Notes: generated from the letters alone by a model not told the origin. A DNA stretch of 6,466 nucleotides from Pseudomonadota bacterium (GCA_023391175.1 JAEWBL010000341.1:1-6466), one strand, 5' to 3'. Shown: positions 1-6,203, counted from the first letter of the stretch. Program-made: numbers and translations.

Positions 1-53
1 ATCCAGAGCCCGTGCACCTCACGCTGGATCGCGATCGTACCCTGACACGGGCT
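1..53 (+). other. Leader region with two interlocking inverted repeats
   Basis: Two perfect inverted repeats lie upstream of the first gene. ATCCAG (1-6) pairs with CTGGAT (24-29), and AGCCCGTG (7-14) pairs with CACGGGCT (46-53). Each pair has one arm inside the loop of the other, so they could form an H-type pseudoknot or two mutually exclusive hairpins. A 10-bp palindrome, GATCGCGATC, sits at 27-36. The region could be the 5' leader of the gene at 82 or the 3' end of a transcript from outside the window. Arms this short can arise by chance in GC-rich DNA, so a function is only a suggestion. Confidence 0.25.
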
Positions 54-81
54 TCATGTTTCGGGACGAGAGAAAGATCCC

Positions 82-546
82 ATGCCGATGACCGGACGGC
101 CGACTGTTCTCTTCGTATGCCCGGACAATGCGGGCACGAGCCTGATGGCGGAGGCCATCGCCCTGCATGCCCACCGGGGTCTGAGGCCGTTCAGCGCCGC
201 AGCCGTGGTGCCGGGACTGGTCGATCCCGCGCTCATCGATTGCCTTCAGGCCGCGCGGGTTCCCGCCGACGGCCTTTCGGCGAAGCCGGCGGGCGTGTTC
301 GGCCTGTCCGGCGCGCCCCGGCTCGACGTGGTGGTGGCGCTCGGGGCCGAGGCGTGGCGCGCCCTGCGGCGCCAGACCTTCATCGGCCTCCTGCGCCTTG
401 AATTCTGGCAGTTGCCCGAAGTGGCGCGTGGTGAAGGCCCCGCCGCCCGCCGTGCCGCCTATCGCACCCTGATGCCGGACCTCGACGGCGCCATCGGCCG
501 CCTGGAAGAGCGCATCGCCCTGCGCATGGCCCGCGCCGCCGCCTGA
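82..546 (+). CDS. Low-molecular-weight protein tyrosine phosphatase / arsenate reductase-like protein, degenerate active site
   Basis: This 154-aa cytoplasmic protein has the length and layout of the LMW phosphatase/thioredoxin-coupled ArsC family. Strand 1 and the start of the P-loop are clear (VLFVC at residues 9-13, followed by the conserved-looking S20-LMAEA segment). The family's CX5R signature is not intact: C13 is kept, but the position of the invariant Arg holds Thr (T19). The C-terminal segment with W109-Q-L-P-E-V resembles the family's general-acid loop (W-x-x-x-D-P), with Glu113 where Asp is expected. The fold is therefore recognisable, but ordinary phosphatase or arsenate reductase chemistry is doubtful. 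It may be a binding or regulatory derivative. The ATG at 82 is preceded by a purine-rich stretch GAGAGAAAG (68-76) five bases upstream. An in-frame ATG at 88 is an alternative start. The gene stands alone and converges on the operon to its right, separated by a hairpin terminator. The assignment to the superfamily is fairly sure; the biological role is unknown. Confidence 0.72.
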   Translation: MPMTGRPTVLFVCPDNAGTSLMAEAIALHAHRGLRPFSAAAVVPGLVDPALIDCLQAARVPADGLSAKPAGVFGLSGAPRLDVVVALGAEAWRALRRQTFIGLLRLEFWQLPEVARGEGPAARRAAYRTLMPDLDGAIGRLEERIALRMARAAA

Positions 547-549
547 CGC

Positions 550-581
550 AAAAAGGCCGACGAGCCTGGCTCATCGGCCTT
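550..581 (-). terminator. Intrinsic terminator of the minus-strand operon, possibly bidirectional
   Basis: A 14-base arm at 553-566 pairs with 568-581. Eleven or so pairs are perfect, with one G-U wobble when read on the minus strand, and there is a tight loop around CCAGG. On the minus strand the stem runs straight into TTTTT (complement of 550-554), as in a classic Rho-independent terminator. It lies 35 bases past the stop of the last operon gene. On the plus strand the stem begins seven bases after the stop of the converging gene but has only a short T-run after it, so it may also terminate that transcript, less efficiently. Confidence 0.85.
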
Positions 582-615
582 CGAGTCACGCCCGCGCCGC
601 GCCTTTGGCCGCGGA

Positions 616-1593
616 TCAGTCCGCGATCTTGCCGCCCAGCTCGTCCTCGATATGGATGCGGATGATCTCCTCGAAGGAGCTTTCCGCGACGAAGCCCAGC
701 TCGGTGGCGCGGCGGGCGTCGAACTTGCGCGGCCAGCCCGAGACGATCTTCTCGATCACCGGATCGGGCGCGCGGGTGATGCGGGCCACCGCCTTGTCGC
801 CGGCCACCTTGCGCAGCGCCTCGATCTGCTCGCCCACCGTCACCGCGAGGCCGGGCATGGTGAGGTTGCGGCGCGGGCCGACCTTGTCACCGTCCAGCGT
901 CGCGGCATGGATGAGGAAGCCCACCGCCGAGCGTGGCGAGGCATGCCAGTGCATCACCTCTTCCGACACCGGCAGGATGGCATTTTGTCCGGCCAGCGGC
1001 TCGCGGATGATGCCGGAGAAGAAGCCGGAGGCCGCCTTGTTGGGCAGGCCGGGGCGCACGCAGATGGTGGGCAGGCGAATGCCGATGCCGTCGAAGAAGC
1101 CGCGCCGCGTATAGTCCGCCAGCAGCAGCTCGCCGATGGCTTTCTGCGTCCCGTAAGAGGTGAGCGGCGTGTGGAAGAATTCGTCCGGAATGGCATCCGG
1201 GAACGGCGCGCCGAACACCGCGATGGACGAGGTGAAGACGAGGCGGGGCGTATAGCCCTCGATCAGCCGCACGGCGTCGAAAAGATGGCGCGTGCCGTCG
1301 AGATTGATGCGGTAGCCCTTCTCGAAATCCGCTTCGGCCTCGCCGGAGACGATGGCCGCGAGGTGCAGAATCACGTCCGGACGGTCCGCCACCAGCGCCG
1401 CCGCCTCGCCGGGAACGGAGAGGTCGGAGACGCGGGTGTCGATGGCGAATGGCGCCTCGGGGGGCTTCGGCGTCACCACATCGTGGGCGGTGATGCGGGT
1501 GATGGGTTTGCCGCCGAGGCGGCCGTCGCGGGCGAGGCGCTCGATGAGCTTGCGGCCGACCATGCCGGCGCCGCCGATGACCAGAATGTGCAT
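616..1593 (-). CDS. denD: NAD-dependent epimerase/dehydratase-family dehydrogenase, D-erythronate dehydrogenase (DenD) type
   Basis: The product is a 325-aa cytoplasmic extended-SDR protein. The N-terminal Rossmann fold has the dinucleotide motif GGAGMVG (residues 8-14), an HLAA strand (77-80), a TSS catalytic-serine segment (121-123) and the Y147-x-x-x-K151 active-site pair in SYGTQK. The substrate-binding half carries the RLPTICVRPG segment (173-182). The whole sequence reads like proteins annotated as DenD, which oxidise D-erythronate to its 2-oxo acid with NAD, feeding a kinase (OtnK) and a decarboxylase (OtnC). Neither partner is in this window. The neighbours are an IlvD/Edd dehydratase and another SDR, so the true substrate could be a different aldonic acid. 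The ATG at 1593 lies 20 bases after the preceding gene's stop, with GAGGGGA (1603-1609) nine bases upstream of the start. It is the last gene of the operon and is followed by the terminator. The family is sure; the exact substrate is an inference by resemblance. Confidence 0.82.
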   Translation of the reverse strand: MHILVIGGAGMVGRKLIERLARDGRLGGKPITRITAHDVVTPKPPEAPFAIDTRVSDLSVPGEAAALVADRPDVILHLAAIVSGEAEADFEKGYRINLDGTRHLFDAVRLIEGYTPRLVFTSSIAVFGAPFPDAIPDEFFHTPLTSYGTQKAIGELLLADYTRRGFFDGIGIRLPTICVRPGLPNKAASGFFSGIIREPLAGQNAILPVSEEVMHWHASPRSAVGFLIHAATLDGDKVGPRRNLTMPGLAVTVGEQIEALRKVAGDKAVARITRAPDPVIEKIVSGWPRKFDARRATELGFVAESSFEEIIRIHIEDELGGKIAD

Positions 1594-1602
1594 CTTGGAA
1601 AA

Positions 1603-1609
1603 TCCCCTC
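1603..1609 (-). promoter_or_regulatory. Ribosome binding site of the denD-like gene
   Basis: GAGGGGA on the minus strand lies nine bases before the ATG at 1593, just downstream of the preceding SDR stop codon (1616-1614). It supports this start and indicates independent re-initiation within the polycistronic message. Confidence 0.55.
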
Positions 1610-1613
1610 GCGC

Positions 1614-2360
1614 TCAGAGTGCCCAGCCGCCGTCGATGATGTGGATTTGGCCCGTGGTGAAGGCGCTCTCATCGGACGCGAGATAAAGGGCGAGCGCGGC
1701 GATTTCCTCAGGCGTGCCGAGGCGCCCCATGGGCTGGCGGCCGACGAAATCGGCCCGCACCTGTTCCAGCGAGCGGCCGGTCTGGGCAGAGACGGCGGCG
1801 ATGCGCTCGTCCAGCGAGGGTGACTGGATGGTGCCGGGGCAGATGGCGTTGGCGCGCACCCCCTTCAGGATGAAATCCGCCGCCACCGCCTTGGTGAGGC
1901 CGATCACCGCCGCCTTGGTGGTGCCATAGGCATAGCGGTTCGGCACGCCGCGGATGGAGGAGGCCGCCGAGGCGATGTTGACGATGGAGCCCGCGCCCGT
2001 CTCCAGCATCCCCGGCAGGAAGGCCGAGATGGTGCGGTGCATGGACTTCACATTGAGGTCGAAGGAGAAGTCCCAGTCCTTCTCGCTGGTCTCGAAGATG
2101 GTGCCCTGATGGACATAGCCGGCGGCGTTCACCAGCACATTGATGGGGCCGATCTCCTTGGCGAGCGCCGTCACGGCATCGGTGGAGAGGACATCCAGCG
2201 ACCGCGTCTGCGCCCCCTCGAGGCCAGCCAGCTTGCCGGCGTCGAGATCGGTGGCGATCACGCTCGCGCCCTCACGCACGAAGGTTTCCGCGATGGCGCG
2301 GCCGATGCCCTGTCCCGCTGCCGTCACCAGCGCGGTCTTGCCCTGAAGTCGTCCACCCAT
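1614..2360 (-). CDS. NAD-dependent SDR oxidoreductase, 2-keto-3-deoxy-sugar-acid 4-dehydrogenase / DHRS6 type
   Basis: This is a 248-aa classical short-chain dehydrogenase. Visible motifs are the cofactor loop TAAGQGIG (13-20, an Ala in place of the usual first Gly), Asp38 after strand 2 (predicting NAD over NADP), NAAG (78-81), catalytic S131, Y145 and K149 (YGTTK), and the C-terminal SAFTTGQIHIIDGGW segment. The pattern closely follows DHRS6/BDH2 and bacterial 2-keto-3-deoxy-L-fuconate and 2-keto-3-deoxy-pentonate 4-dehydrogenases, which oxidise the C4 hydroxyl of 2-keto-3-deoxy acids. That role fits the IlvD/Edd dehydratase at the head of the operon, which would supply such an acid. An upstream in-frame GTG at 2393 overlaps the previous stop as GTGA. 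The ATG at 2360 is preferred because AAAGAGGA (2367-2374) lies six bases before it and the family begins with MGRL-x-GK. A generic 3-hydroxyacyl/hydroxybutyrate dehydrogenase is the main alternative. Confidence 0.87.
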   Translation of the reverse strand: MGGRLQGKTALVTAAGQGIGRAIAETFVREGASVIATDLDAGKLAGLEGAQTRSLDVLSTDAVTALAKEIGPINVLVNAAGYVHQGTIFETSEKDWDFSFDLNVKSMHRTISAFLPGMLETGAGSIVNIASAASSIRGVPNRYAYGTTKAAVIGLTKAVAADFILKGVRANAICPGTIQSPSLDERIAAVSAQTGRSLEQVRADFVGRQPMGRLGTPEEIAALALYLASDESAFTTGQIHIIDGGWAL

Positions 2361-2366
2361 GGTCTG

Positions 2367-2374
2367 TCCTCTTT
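2367..2374 (-). promoter_or_regulatory. Ribosome binding site that fixes the SDR start
   Basis: AAAGAGGA on the minus strand is six bases upstream of the ATG at 2360. The competing GTG at 2393 has no comparable purine-rich element at the right distance. This site therefore decides the start and shortens the open frame by 11 codons. Confidence 0.7.
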
Positions 2375-2389
2375 CATTGTCGCGCGCGG

Positions 2390-3091
2390 TCACAGCCCGA
2401 CGCGAATGTCCTCCAGCCGCCGGAGCTGGCGGCCGTTTTCATCGAAATTTTCCGGCGCCAGCCACGCCTCGAAGGCTGCCCTGGCGCGCGGCCATTCGGT
2501 GTCGAGCAGGGAGAACCAGGCGGTGTCCCGGTTGCGGCCCTTGACGATCATGTGCTGGCGAAACAGCCCCTCGAAGGTGAAGCCGAGCCGCGCCGCCGCC
2601 TGCCGGGAGGGGGCGTTGAGCGCGTTGCACTTCCATTCGTAGCGGCGATAGCCGAGGTCCTCGAAGGCGTGGCGGGCCATGAGATACATGGCCTCCGTCG
2701 CCCCCCGCGTGCGCTGGAGCGCCGGGGTGTAGAGGATGTTGCCCACCTCGATCACCTTTTGCGCCGGCTCGATGCGCATGTAGGTGGCGTGGCCCACGGC
2801 ACGGCCGCTGGCCGTATCCTCGATGGCGAAGAGCAGCGGGTCCGCCTTCTTCGCGGCCTCGCTGTAGAAGGCGGTAAAGGCGATTTCGTCGGGAAAGGGG
2901 GCAGGGGAGAGATAGGCCCAGAGCGCCTCCTTCTCCGGCCCGTGGGAGAGGGTGAAGAGCGATGCCGCATGCCGCGCCGCGTCGAACGGCACGAGGCGGA
3001 CGTGGCGGCCCTCCAGCGTCGTCGGCTCGGGCCGGCGGGCGGGGGCGGTGTCCACGGGCGCGCCGAGGGGGATGGCATTATCTTCGGCCAT
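2390..3091 (-). CDS. GNAT-family N-acetyltransferase, RimJ/RimL-like
   Basis: The product is a 233-aa cytoplasmic protein of the Acetyltransf_3 (RimJ/RimL-like) type. After a Pro/Ala-rich N-terminus of about 25 residues comes the typical opening LEGRHVRLVPFD (26-37). This is followed by a central strand FAIEDTASGRAVGHATYMRI (88-107), the acetyl-CoA-binding region IEVGNILYTPALQRTRGATEA (114-134, pyrophosphate loop QRTRGA), then EWKCNALNAPSRQAAARLGFTFEG (152-175) and a closing AWFSLLDTEWP segment. The family transfers acetyl from acetyl-CoA to amino groups of proteins or small molecules; the target here cannot be read from sequence. The open frame continues upstream, but the start is set by the ATG at 3091, which overlaps the stop of the preceding gene (TGATG), with GGGAG nearby upstream. 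This arrangement suggests translational coupling. Its presence inside a sugar-acid operon is unusual. The family is sure; the substrate is unknown. Confidence 0.85.
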   Translation of the reverse strand: MAEDNAIPLGAPVDTAPARRPEPTTLEGRHVRLVPFDAARHAASLFTLSHGPEKEALWAYLSPAPFPDEIAFTAFYSEAAKKADPLLFAIEDTASGRAVGHATYMRIEPAQKVIEVGNILYTPALQRTRGATEAMYLMARHAFEDLGYRRYEWKCNALNAPSRQAAARLGFTFEGLFRQHMIVKGRNRDTAWFSLLDTEWPRARAAFEAWLAPENFDENGRQLRRLEDIRVGL

Positions 3092-3921
3092 CACTGGTCG
3101 CTCCCGGCGCGGAAGAAGCCGTTGATCTCGGCGAAGGGCACCGCGCCCGCGAATTTCTGGAACGTGCCGGCGTCGCGGATTTCCTCCACCGAAGCGATGA
3201 AGGCGCCCCAGGCGACGCGGCTCAGGGTGCTGCCCACGCTGATGCGCCGCACGCCAAGCCCGGCGAGGTCGGCGACACCGAGCCCGGTCGAGCCCGGCAT
3301 CAGCACGTTCACCGGCAGCGGTGCCACCGCCTCCGCCACGGCGGAGATGTCCTCCCGCGTCCGGATGCCCGGCGCGTAGAGGCAGTCCGCCCCCGCCGCC
3401 GCATAGGCTTTCAGGCGGGCGATGACCTCGCCGAGGTCCGGCCGGCCCACCAGGAAGCATTCCGCGCGGGCGGTGAGGATCACGTCGGCGCCAGTGGCGT
3501 CGATGGCCCTGCGCGCCGCGCGCACCCGGGCGACGGCCTCGTCCAGATCATAGAGCGGACGAGCCGCATCCCCCGTCGCATCTTCGATGGAGAGGCCGGC
3601 AACGCCGGTGGCGACGCACAAAGTGACGCTCTCGGCGACCCCGGCCGGATCGGGCGCATAGCCCGCCTCGAAATCCGCATTCATGGGCAATGCGGTGGCC
3701 GCGACGAGATCGGCGATGTGAGCGAGCATCTCGTCCCGCCCCACCGCGCCGTCCGGCCGTCCGGTGGAGAAGGCGTAGCCCGCGCTGGTGGTGGCGAGCG
3801 CCTTGAAGCCAGCGGCCTCCAGATAGCGCGTGGTGCCCACGTCCCACGGGTTTGGCAGCACGAAGCAGCCGCTCTCGTGGAGCGAGCGGAAGGCGCGGCG
3901 CTTTTCAGTGGGCGAGGTCAT
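3091..3921 (-). CDS. Isocitrate lyase / phosphoenolpyruvate mutase-superfamily protein
   Basis: The product is a 276-aa cytoplasmic TIM-barrel enzyme. Visible landmarks are NPWDVGTTRYLEAAG (24-38), the TTSAGYAFSTG strand (44-54), NADFEAGYAPD (81-91) with the metal-site Asp83, SIEDATG (111-117) with Glu113, TARAECF (150-156) with Arg152, and RRISVGS near the end. These match the ICL/PEPM superfamily. The KKCGH loop of true isocitrate lyase is absent, so it is not AceA. The superfamily makes or breaks C-C or C-P bonds (methylisocitrate lyase, oxaloacetate hydrolase, PEP mutase, carboxyphosphonoenolpyruvate mutase); this subgroup has no assigned reaction that I can name. The ATG at 3921 gives the usual N-terminus (TSPTEKRRAFRSLHE). 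An upstream GTG at 4005 lies within a hairpin and adds a non-conserved stretch. The gene follows the dehydratase after 97 bases and overlaps the acetyltransferase gene by one base. It is the operon's only obvious bond-cleaving enzyme. Confidence 0.86.
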   Translation of the reverse strand: MTSPTEKRRAFRSLHESGCFVLPNPWDVGTTRYLEAAGFKALATTSAGYAFSTGRPDGAVGRDEMLAHIADLVAATALPMNADFEAGYAPDPAGVAESVTLCVATGVAGLSIEDATGDAARPLYDLDEAVARVRAARRAIDATGADVILTARAECFLVGRPDLGEVIARLKAYAAAGADCLYAPGIRTREDISAVAEAVAPLPVNVLMPGSTGLGVADLAGLGVRRISVGSTLSRVAWGAFIASVEEIRDAGTFQKFAGAVPFAEINGFFRAGSDQ

Positions 3922-3982
3922 GAGAGCAATCCCGTTCGCCGCCGGGGCGTGGCGGCGGGGTGGGAGATTAGGGCCGGGGCGG

Positions 3983-4013
3983 GCGGACGGGAAAGGACCG
4001 TCCACCCGTCCGC
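3983..4013 (-). repeat. Intergenic hairpin between dehydratase and ICL/PEPM genes
   Basis: GCGGACGGG (3983-3991) and CCCGTCCGC (4005-4013) form a perfect nine-base inverted repeat with a 13-base loop. The loop itself contains the small dyad GGACCGTCC. No T-run follows on the minus strand, so it does not look like a simple intrinsic terminator. It lies just past the dehydratase stop (4023-4021) and could protect or process the message, lowering expression of the downstream genes relative to the dehydratase. Confidence 0.5.
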
Positions 4014-4020
4014 ATCGCGA

Positions 4021-6015
4021 TCAGTGGTTGTCGCGCGGCACGCCCATGGTCTGGGCAATGTGCTGGTACTTCACCGCCGGCTTCAACACCATGCCCTCGT
4101 CGAACTGGGCGACCATGGAGCGCTGGATCTCCTGCCACGGCGTCTGGCTCTCCGGCGCCTTGTAGCCTCCGTGGCCCTGCAGGTCGGCGCGGCGCTGGGC
4201 CAGTTCCTCCGGCGAGATCAGGATGTCGGCGGTGCTGGTGTTGAGGTCGATGCGCACCCGGTCGCCGGTCTTGAGCAGCGCCAGTCCTCCGCCTGCCGCC
4301 GCTTCCGGCGAGGCGTTGAGGATCGAGGGTGAGCCCGAGGTGCCCGACTGGCGGCCGTCGCCGATGCACGGCAGGGCATGGATGCCCTTCTTCAGCAGGG
4401 CGGCGGGCGGCTGCATGTTCACCACCTCGGCGCCGCCGGGATAGCCCAGCGGGCCGGTGCCGCGGATGAAGAGCAGGGTGTATTCGTCGATCCCGAGCGA
4501 GGGGTCGTCGATGCGGTGGTGGTAGTCCTCCGGCCCGTCGAACACCACGGCGCGGCCCTCGAAGGCGTCCGGGTCATTGGGGTTGGAGAGGAAGCGGGCG
4601 CGGAACTCCTCGGAGATCACCGAGGTCTTCATCACCGCATTGTCGAACAGGTTGCCGTGCAGCACGATGAACCCGGCATCCTCCTTCAGGGGCGCGTCAT
4701 AGGCCTTGATGACCTCGCGGTCCCAGGAGAGCTTGCCCTTGCAGTTCTCGCCCATGGTGCGCCCGTTCACGGTGAGCGCGCCCTCGTGGATCTTGCCCTG
4801 CTCGATCAGCTCCGCCACCACCGCCGGCACACCGCCGGCGCGGTGGAATTCCTCGCCGAGATATTCGCCGGCCGGCTGGAGGTTCACCAGAAGCGGGATC
4901 TTGTGGCCGACGCTCTGCCAGTCGTCCACGGAGAGCGGCACGCCCACATGGCGGGCGATGGCGTTGAGGTGGATGGGGGCGTTGGTGGAGCCGCCGATGG
5001 CGCTGTTGACGCGGATGGCGTTCTCGAACGCCTCGCGGGTGAGGATGTCGGAGGGCTTCAGGTCCTCCCACACCATGTCCACGATGCGCTTGCCGGTGTC
5101 GTAGGCGATCTGCCCGCGCTCGCGATAGGGCGCGGGGATGGCCGCGCAGCCGGGGAGCGACATGCCGAGCGCTTCCGCCAGCGCGTTCATGGTGGAGGCG
5201 GTGCCCATGGTGTTGCAGTGGCCGATCGAGGGGGCGGAGGACGCCACCACATCCATGAACTCGTCATAGTCGATTTCGCCGGCGGCGAAGCGCTCGCGGT
5301 TCTTCCACACCACGGTGCCGGAGCCGGTGCGCTCGCCCTTCCACCAGCCGTTCAGCATCGGCCCACCTGAAAGCACGATGGCCGGGATGTTCACGGTGGC
5401 GGCGGCCATGATGCAGGCCGGGGTGGTCTTGTCGCAGCCGGTGGTCAGCACCACGCCGTCGAGCGGGTAGCCGTACAGGATTTCCACGAGGCCGAGATAA
5501 GCAAGGTTGCGGTCCAGCGCGGCGGTGGGGCGCTTGCCGGTCTCCTGGATGGGATGCACCGGGAACTCGAAGCACACGCCGCCCGCCGCGGTGATGCCCT
5601 CGCGCACGCGCTTGGCGAGATCGAGGTGGTGGCGGTTGCAGGGCGACAGGTCCGAGCCGGTCTGGGCGATGCCGATGATCGGCTTGCCCGACTGCAGCTC
5701 CTCGCGGGTCAGGCCGAAATTGAGGTAGCGCTCGAGGTAGAGCGCCGTCATGCCGGGGTTCTCGGGATTGTCGAACCACAGCTTGGAGCGCAGCTTGTCG
5801 CCGCGCGACGGCAGGCGCTCCTCGACATGGGCCGCGGGATGCGGGGCGATGGCGACGCTGCCCTTGGACTTGCCTGCCGGCTGGGCCTTGGGGGAGGCGA
5901 CCTTCGGCGCGGCGACCGCGCTCGAGCCGTTCGAACCGACCGCCATCGCCTTCGACTTCCTGGAGGCCTTGTCGGCCTTCTCGTTCACGCCCTTGTCCTT
6001 GCCCTTGCCGGCCAT
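4021..6015 (-). CDS. IlvD/Edd-family sugar-acid dehydratase, D-xylonate/L-arabinonate dehydratase type, with N-terminal extension
   Basis: The 664-aa product closely resembles Caulobacter crescentus D-xylonate dehydratase and related pentonate dehydratases, which remove water from aldonic acids to give 2-keto-3-deoxy acids. Expected iron-sulfur ligands are C126 ([10 protein letters not shown]), C194 (TTGCDKTTP) and C267 (GHCNTMGT), with the 68- and 73-residue spacing I recall for the Caulobacter enzyme. The adjacent K196 and nearby Asp/Glu form the metal site. The proposed catalytic serine is S557 in [21 protein letters not shown]. The C-terminus ends PRDNH, as in relatives. Dihydroxy-acid dehydratase of branched-chain synthesis is less likely because the segment [16 protein letters not shown] and the C-terminus are those of the sugar-acid group. 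Residues 1 to about 68 are an added Lys/Ala/Ser-rich tail. A second start at 5946 (M24) has AGGAAG upstream and would shorten this tail. It is the first gene of the five-gene operon. Which pentonate or hexonate it uses is not decided by the sequence. Confidence 0.9.
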   Translation of the reverse strand: MAGKGKDKGVNEKADKASRKSKAMAVGSNGSSAVAAPKVASPKAQPAGKSKGSVAIAPHPAAHVEERLPSRGDKLRSKLWFDNPENPGMTALYLERYLNFGLTREELQSGKPIIGIAQTGSDLSPCNRHHLDLAKRVREGITAAGGVCFEFPVHPIQETGKRPTAALDRNLAYLGLVEILYGYPLDGVVLTTGCDKTTPACIMAAATVNIPAIVLSGGPMLNGWWKGERTGSGTVVWKNRERFAAGEIDYDEFMDVVASSAPSIGHCNTMGTASTMNALAEALGMSLPGCAAIPAPYRERGQIAYDTGKRIVDMVWEDLKPSDILTREAFENAIRVNSAIGGSTNAPIHLNAIARHVGVPLSVDDWQSVGHKIPLLVNLQPAGEYLGEEFHRAGGVPAVVAELIEQGKIHEGALTVNGRTMGENCKGKLSWDREVIKAYDAPLKEDAGFIVLHGNLFDNAVMKTSVISEEFRARFLSNPNDPDAFEGRAVVFDGPEDYHHRIDDPSLGIDEYTLLFIRGTGPLGYPGGAEVVNMQPPAALLKKGIHALPCIGDGRQSGTSGSPSILNASPEAAAGGGLALLKTGDRVRIDLNTSTADILISPEELAQRRADLQGHGGYKAPESQTPWQEIQRSMVAQFDEGMVLKPAVKYQHIAQTMGVPRDNH

Positions 6016-6062
6016 CGTTTCCGAGCCCCTGATGTTTTGGCTGTTTCACTCGGCCGACCGTG

Positions 6063-6078
6063 ATCGAACCGATTTGAT
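6063..6078. promoter_or_regulatory. Imperfect dyad upstream of the dehydratase operon, possible operator
   Basis: ATCGAACCGATTTGAT is an imperfect 16-base palindrome (six of eight pairs match) located about 50 bases upstream of the dehydratase start. A related perfect dyad, ATCAA-cgc-TTGAT, is at 6115-6127. Both share the ATC(A/G)A...TTGAT half-site, which suits a dimeric repressor or activator of the operon, but the spacers differ and no regulator gene is in the window. Confidence 0.25.
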
Positions 6079-6114
6079 TGGAGGCGGGCAGCTTCACTCC
6101 AAAAGCGGGCGTAA

Positions 6115-6127
6115 ATCAACGCTTGAT
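6115..6127. promoter_or_regulatory. Perfect short dyad ATCAA-N3-TTGAT, possible operator
   Basis: ATCAACGCTTGAT has five-base perfect arms around a three-base spacer. It lies 100 bases upstream of the dehydratase start and resembles the half-sites of the dyad at 6063-6078. It is short enough to be chance. Confidence 0.22.
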
Positions 6128-6180
6128 CCATGCGAAGCACGCAGGGCGGCTGTGGCGAGGCCTTGCAGTGCGCCAATAGC

Positions 6181-6201
6181 GCCGGGGGCACTCTCCCCGG
6201 C
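6181..6201. repeat. GC-rich hairpin in the divergent intergenic region
   Basis: GCCGGGG (6181-6187) pairs perfectly with CCCCGGC (6195-6201) across a seven-base loop. No T-run follows on either strand. It directly abuts the four-half-site operator and may insulate the two divergent promoters, or have no role. Confidence 0.35.
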
Positions 6202-6203
6202 AT

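Noticed and set aside
2361..2393. GTG start at 2393 for the SDR, overlapping the GNAT stop as GTGA
   Set aside because: The four-base overlap is attractive, but there is no Shine-Dalgarno sequence at the right distance. The family's conserved N-terminus starts at the ATG at 2360, which has AAAGAGGA in front.
3092..3460. Upstream extension of the GNAT frame to 3460 (possible fusion)
   Set aside because: The extension overlaps the recognisable C-terminal half of the ICL/PEPM gene in another frame and is Gly/Arg-rich noise. The TGATG junction explains the start.
3091..3921. True isocitrate lyase (aceA)
   Set aside because: The protein is far shorter than AceA and lacks the KKCGH catalytic loop. 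Only the superfamily barrel motifs are present.
3922..4005. GTG start at 4005 adding 28 residues to the ICL/PEPM protein
   Set aside because: The added Pro/Arg-rich segment is not family-like and the start falls inside a hairpin. The ATG at 3921 gives the usual N-terminus.
2962..4332. 456-codon plus-strand open frame, together with others at 652-1686, 2552-3379 and 4378-5370
   Set aside because: These lie antisense to strongly recognised minus-strand genes. Their translations are Arg/Ala/Gly/His-rich with no family motifs, as expected for mirror frames in high-GC DNA.
4021..6015. Dihydroxy-acid dehydratase (ilvD) of branched-chain amino acid synthesis
   Set aside because: The FDNP...[10 protein letters not shown] segment, the Cys spacing and the PRDNH C-terminus match the sugar-acid dehydratase branch, and no branched-chain genes are nearby.
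5264..6097. 277-codon minus-strand open frame overlapping the dehydratase N-terminus
   Set aside because: It is out of frame with the dehydratase, Arg/Gln/Gly-rich and without recognisable domains. The dehydratase frame carries all conserved motifs.
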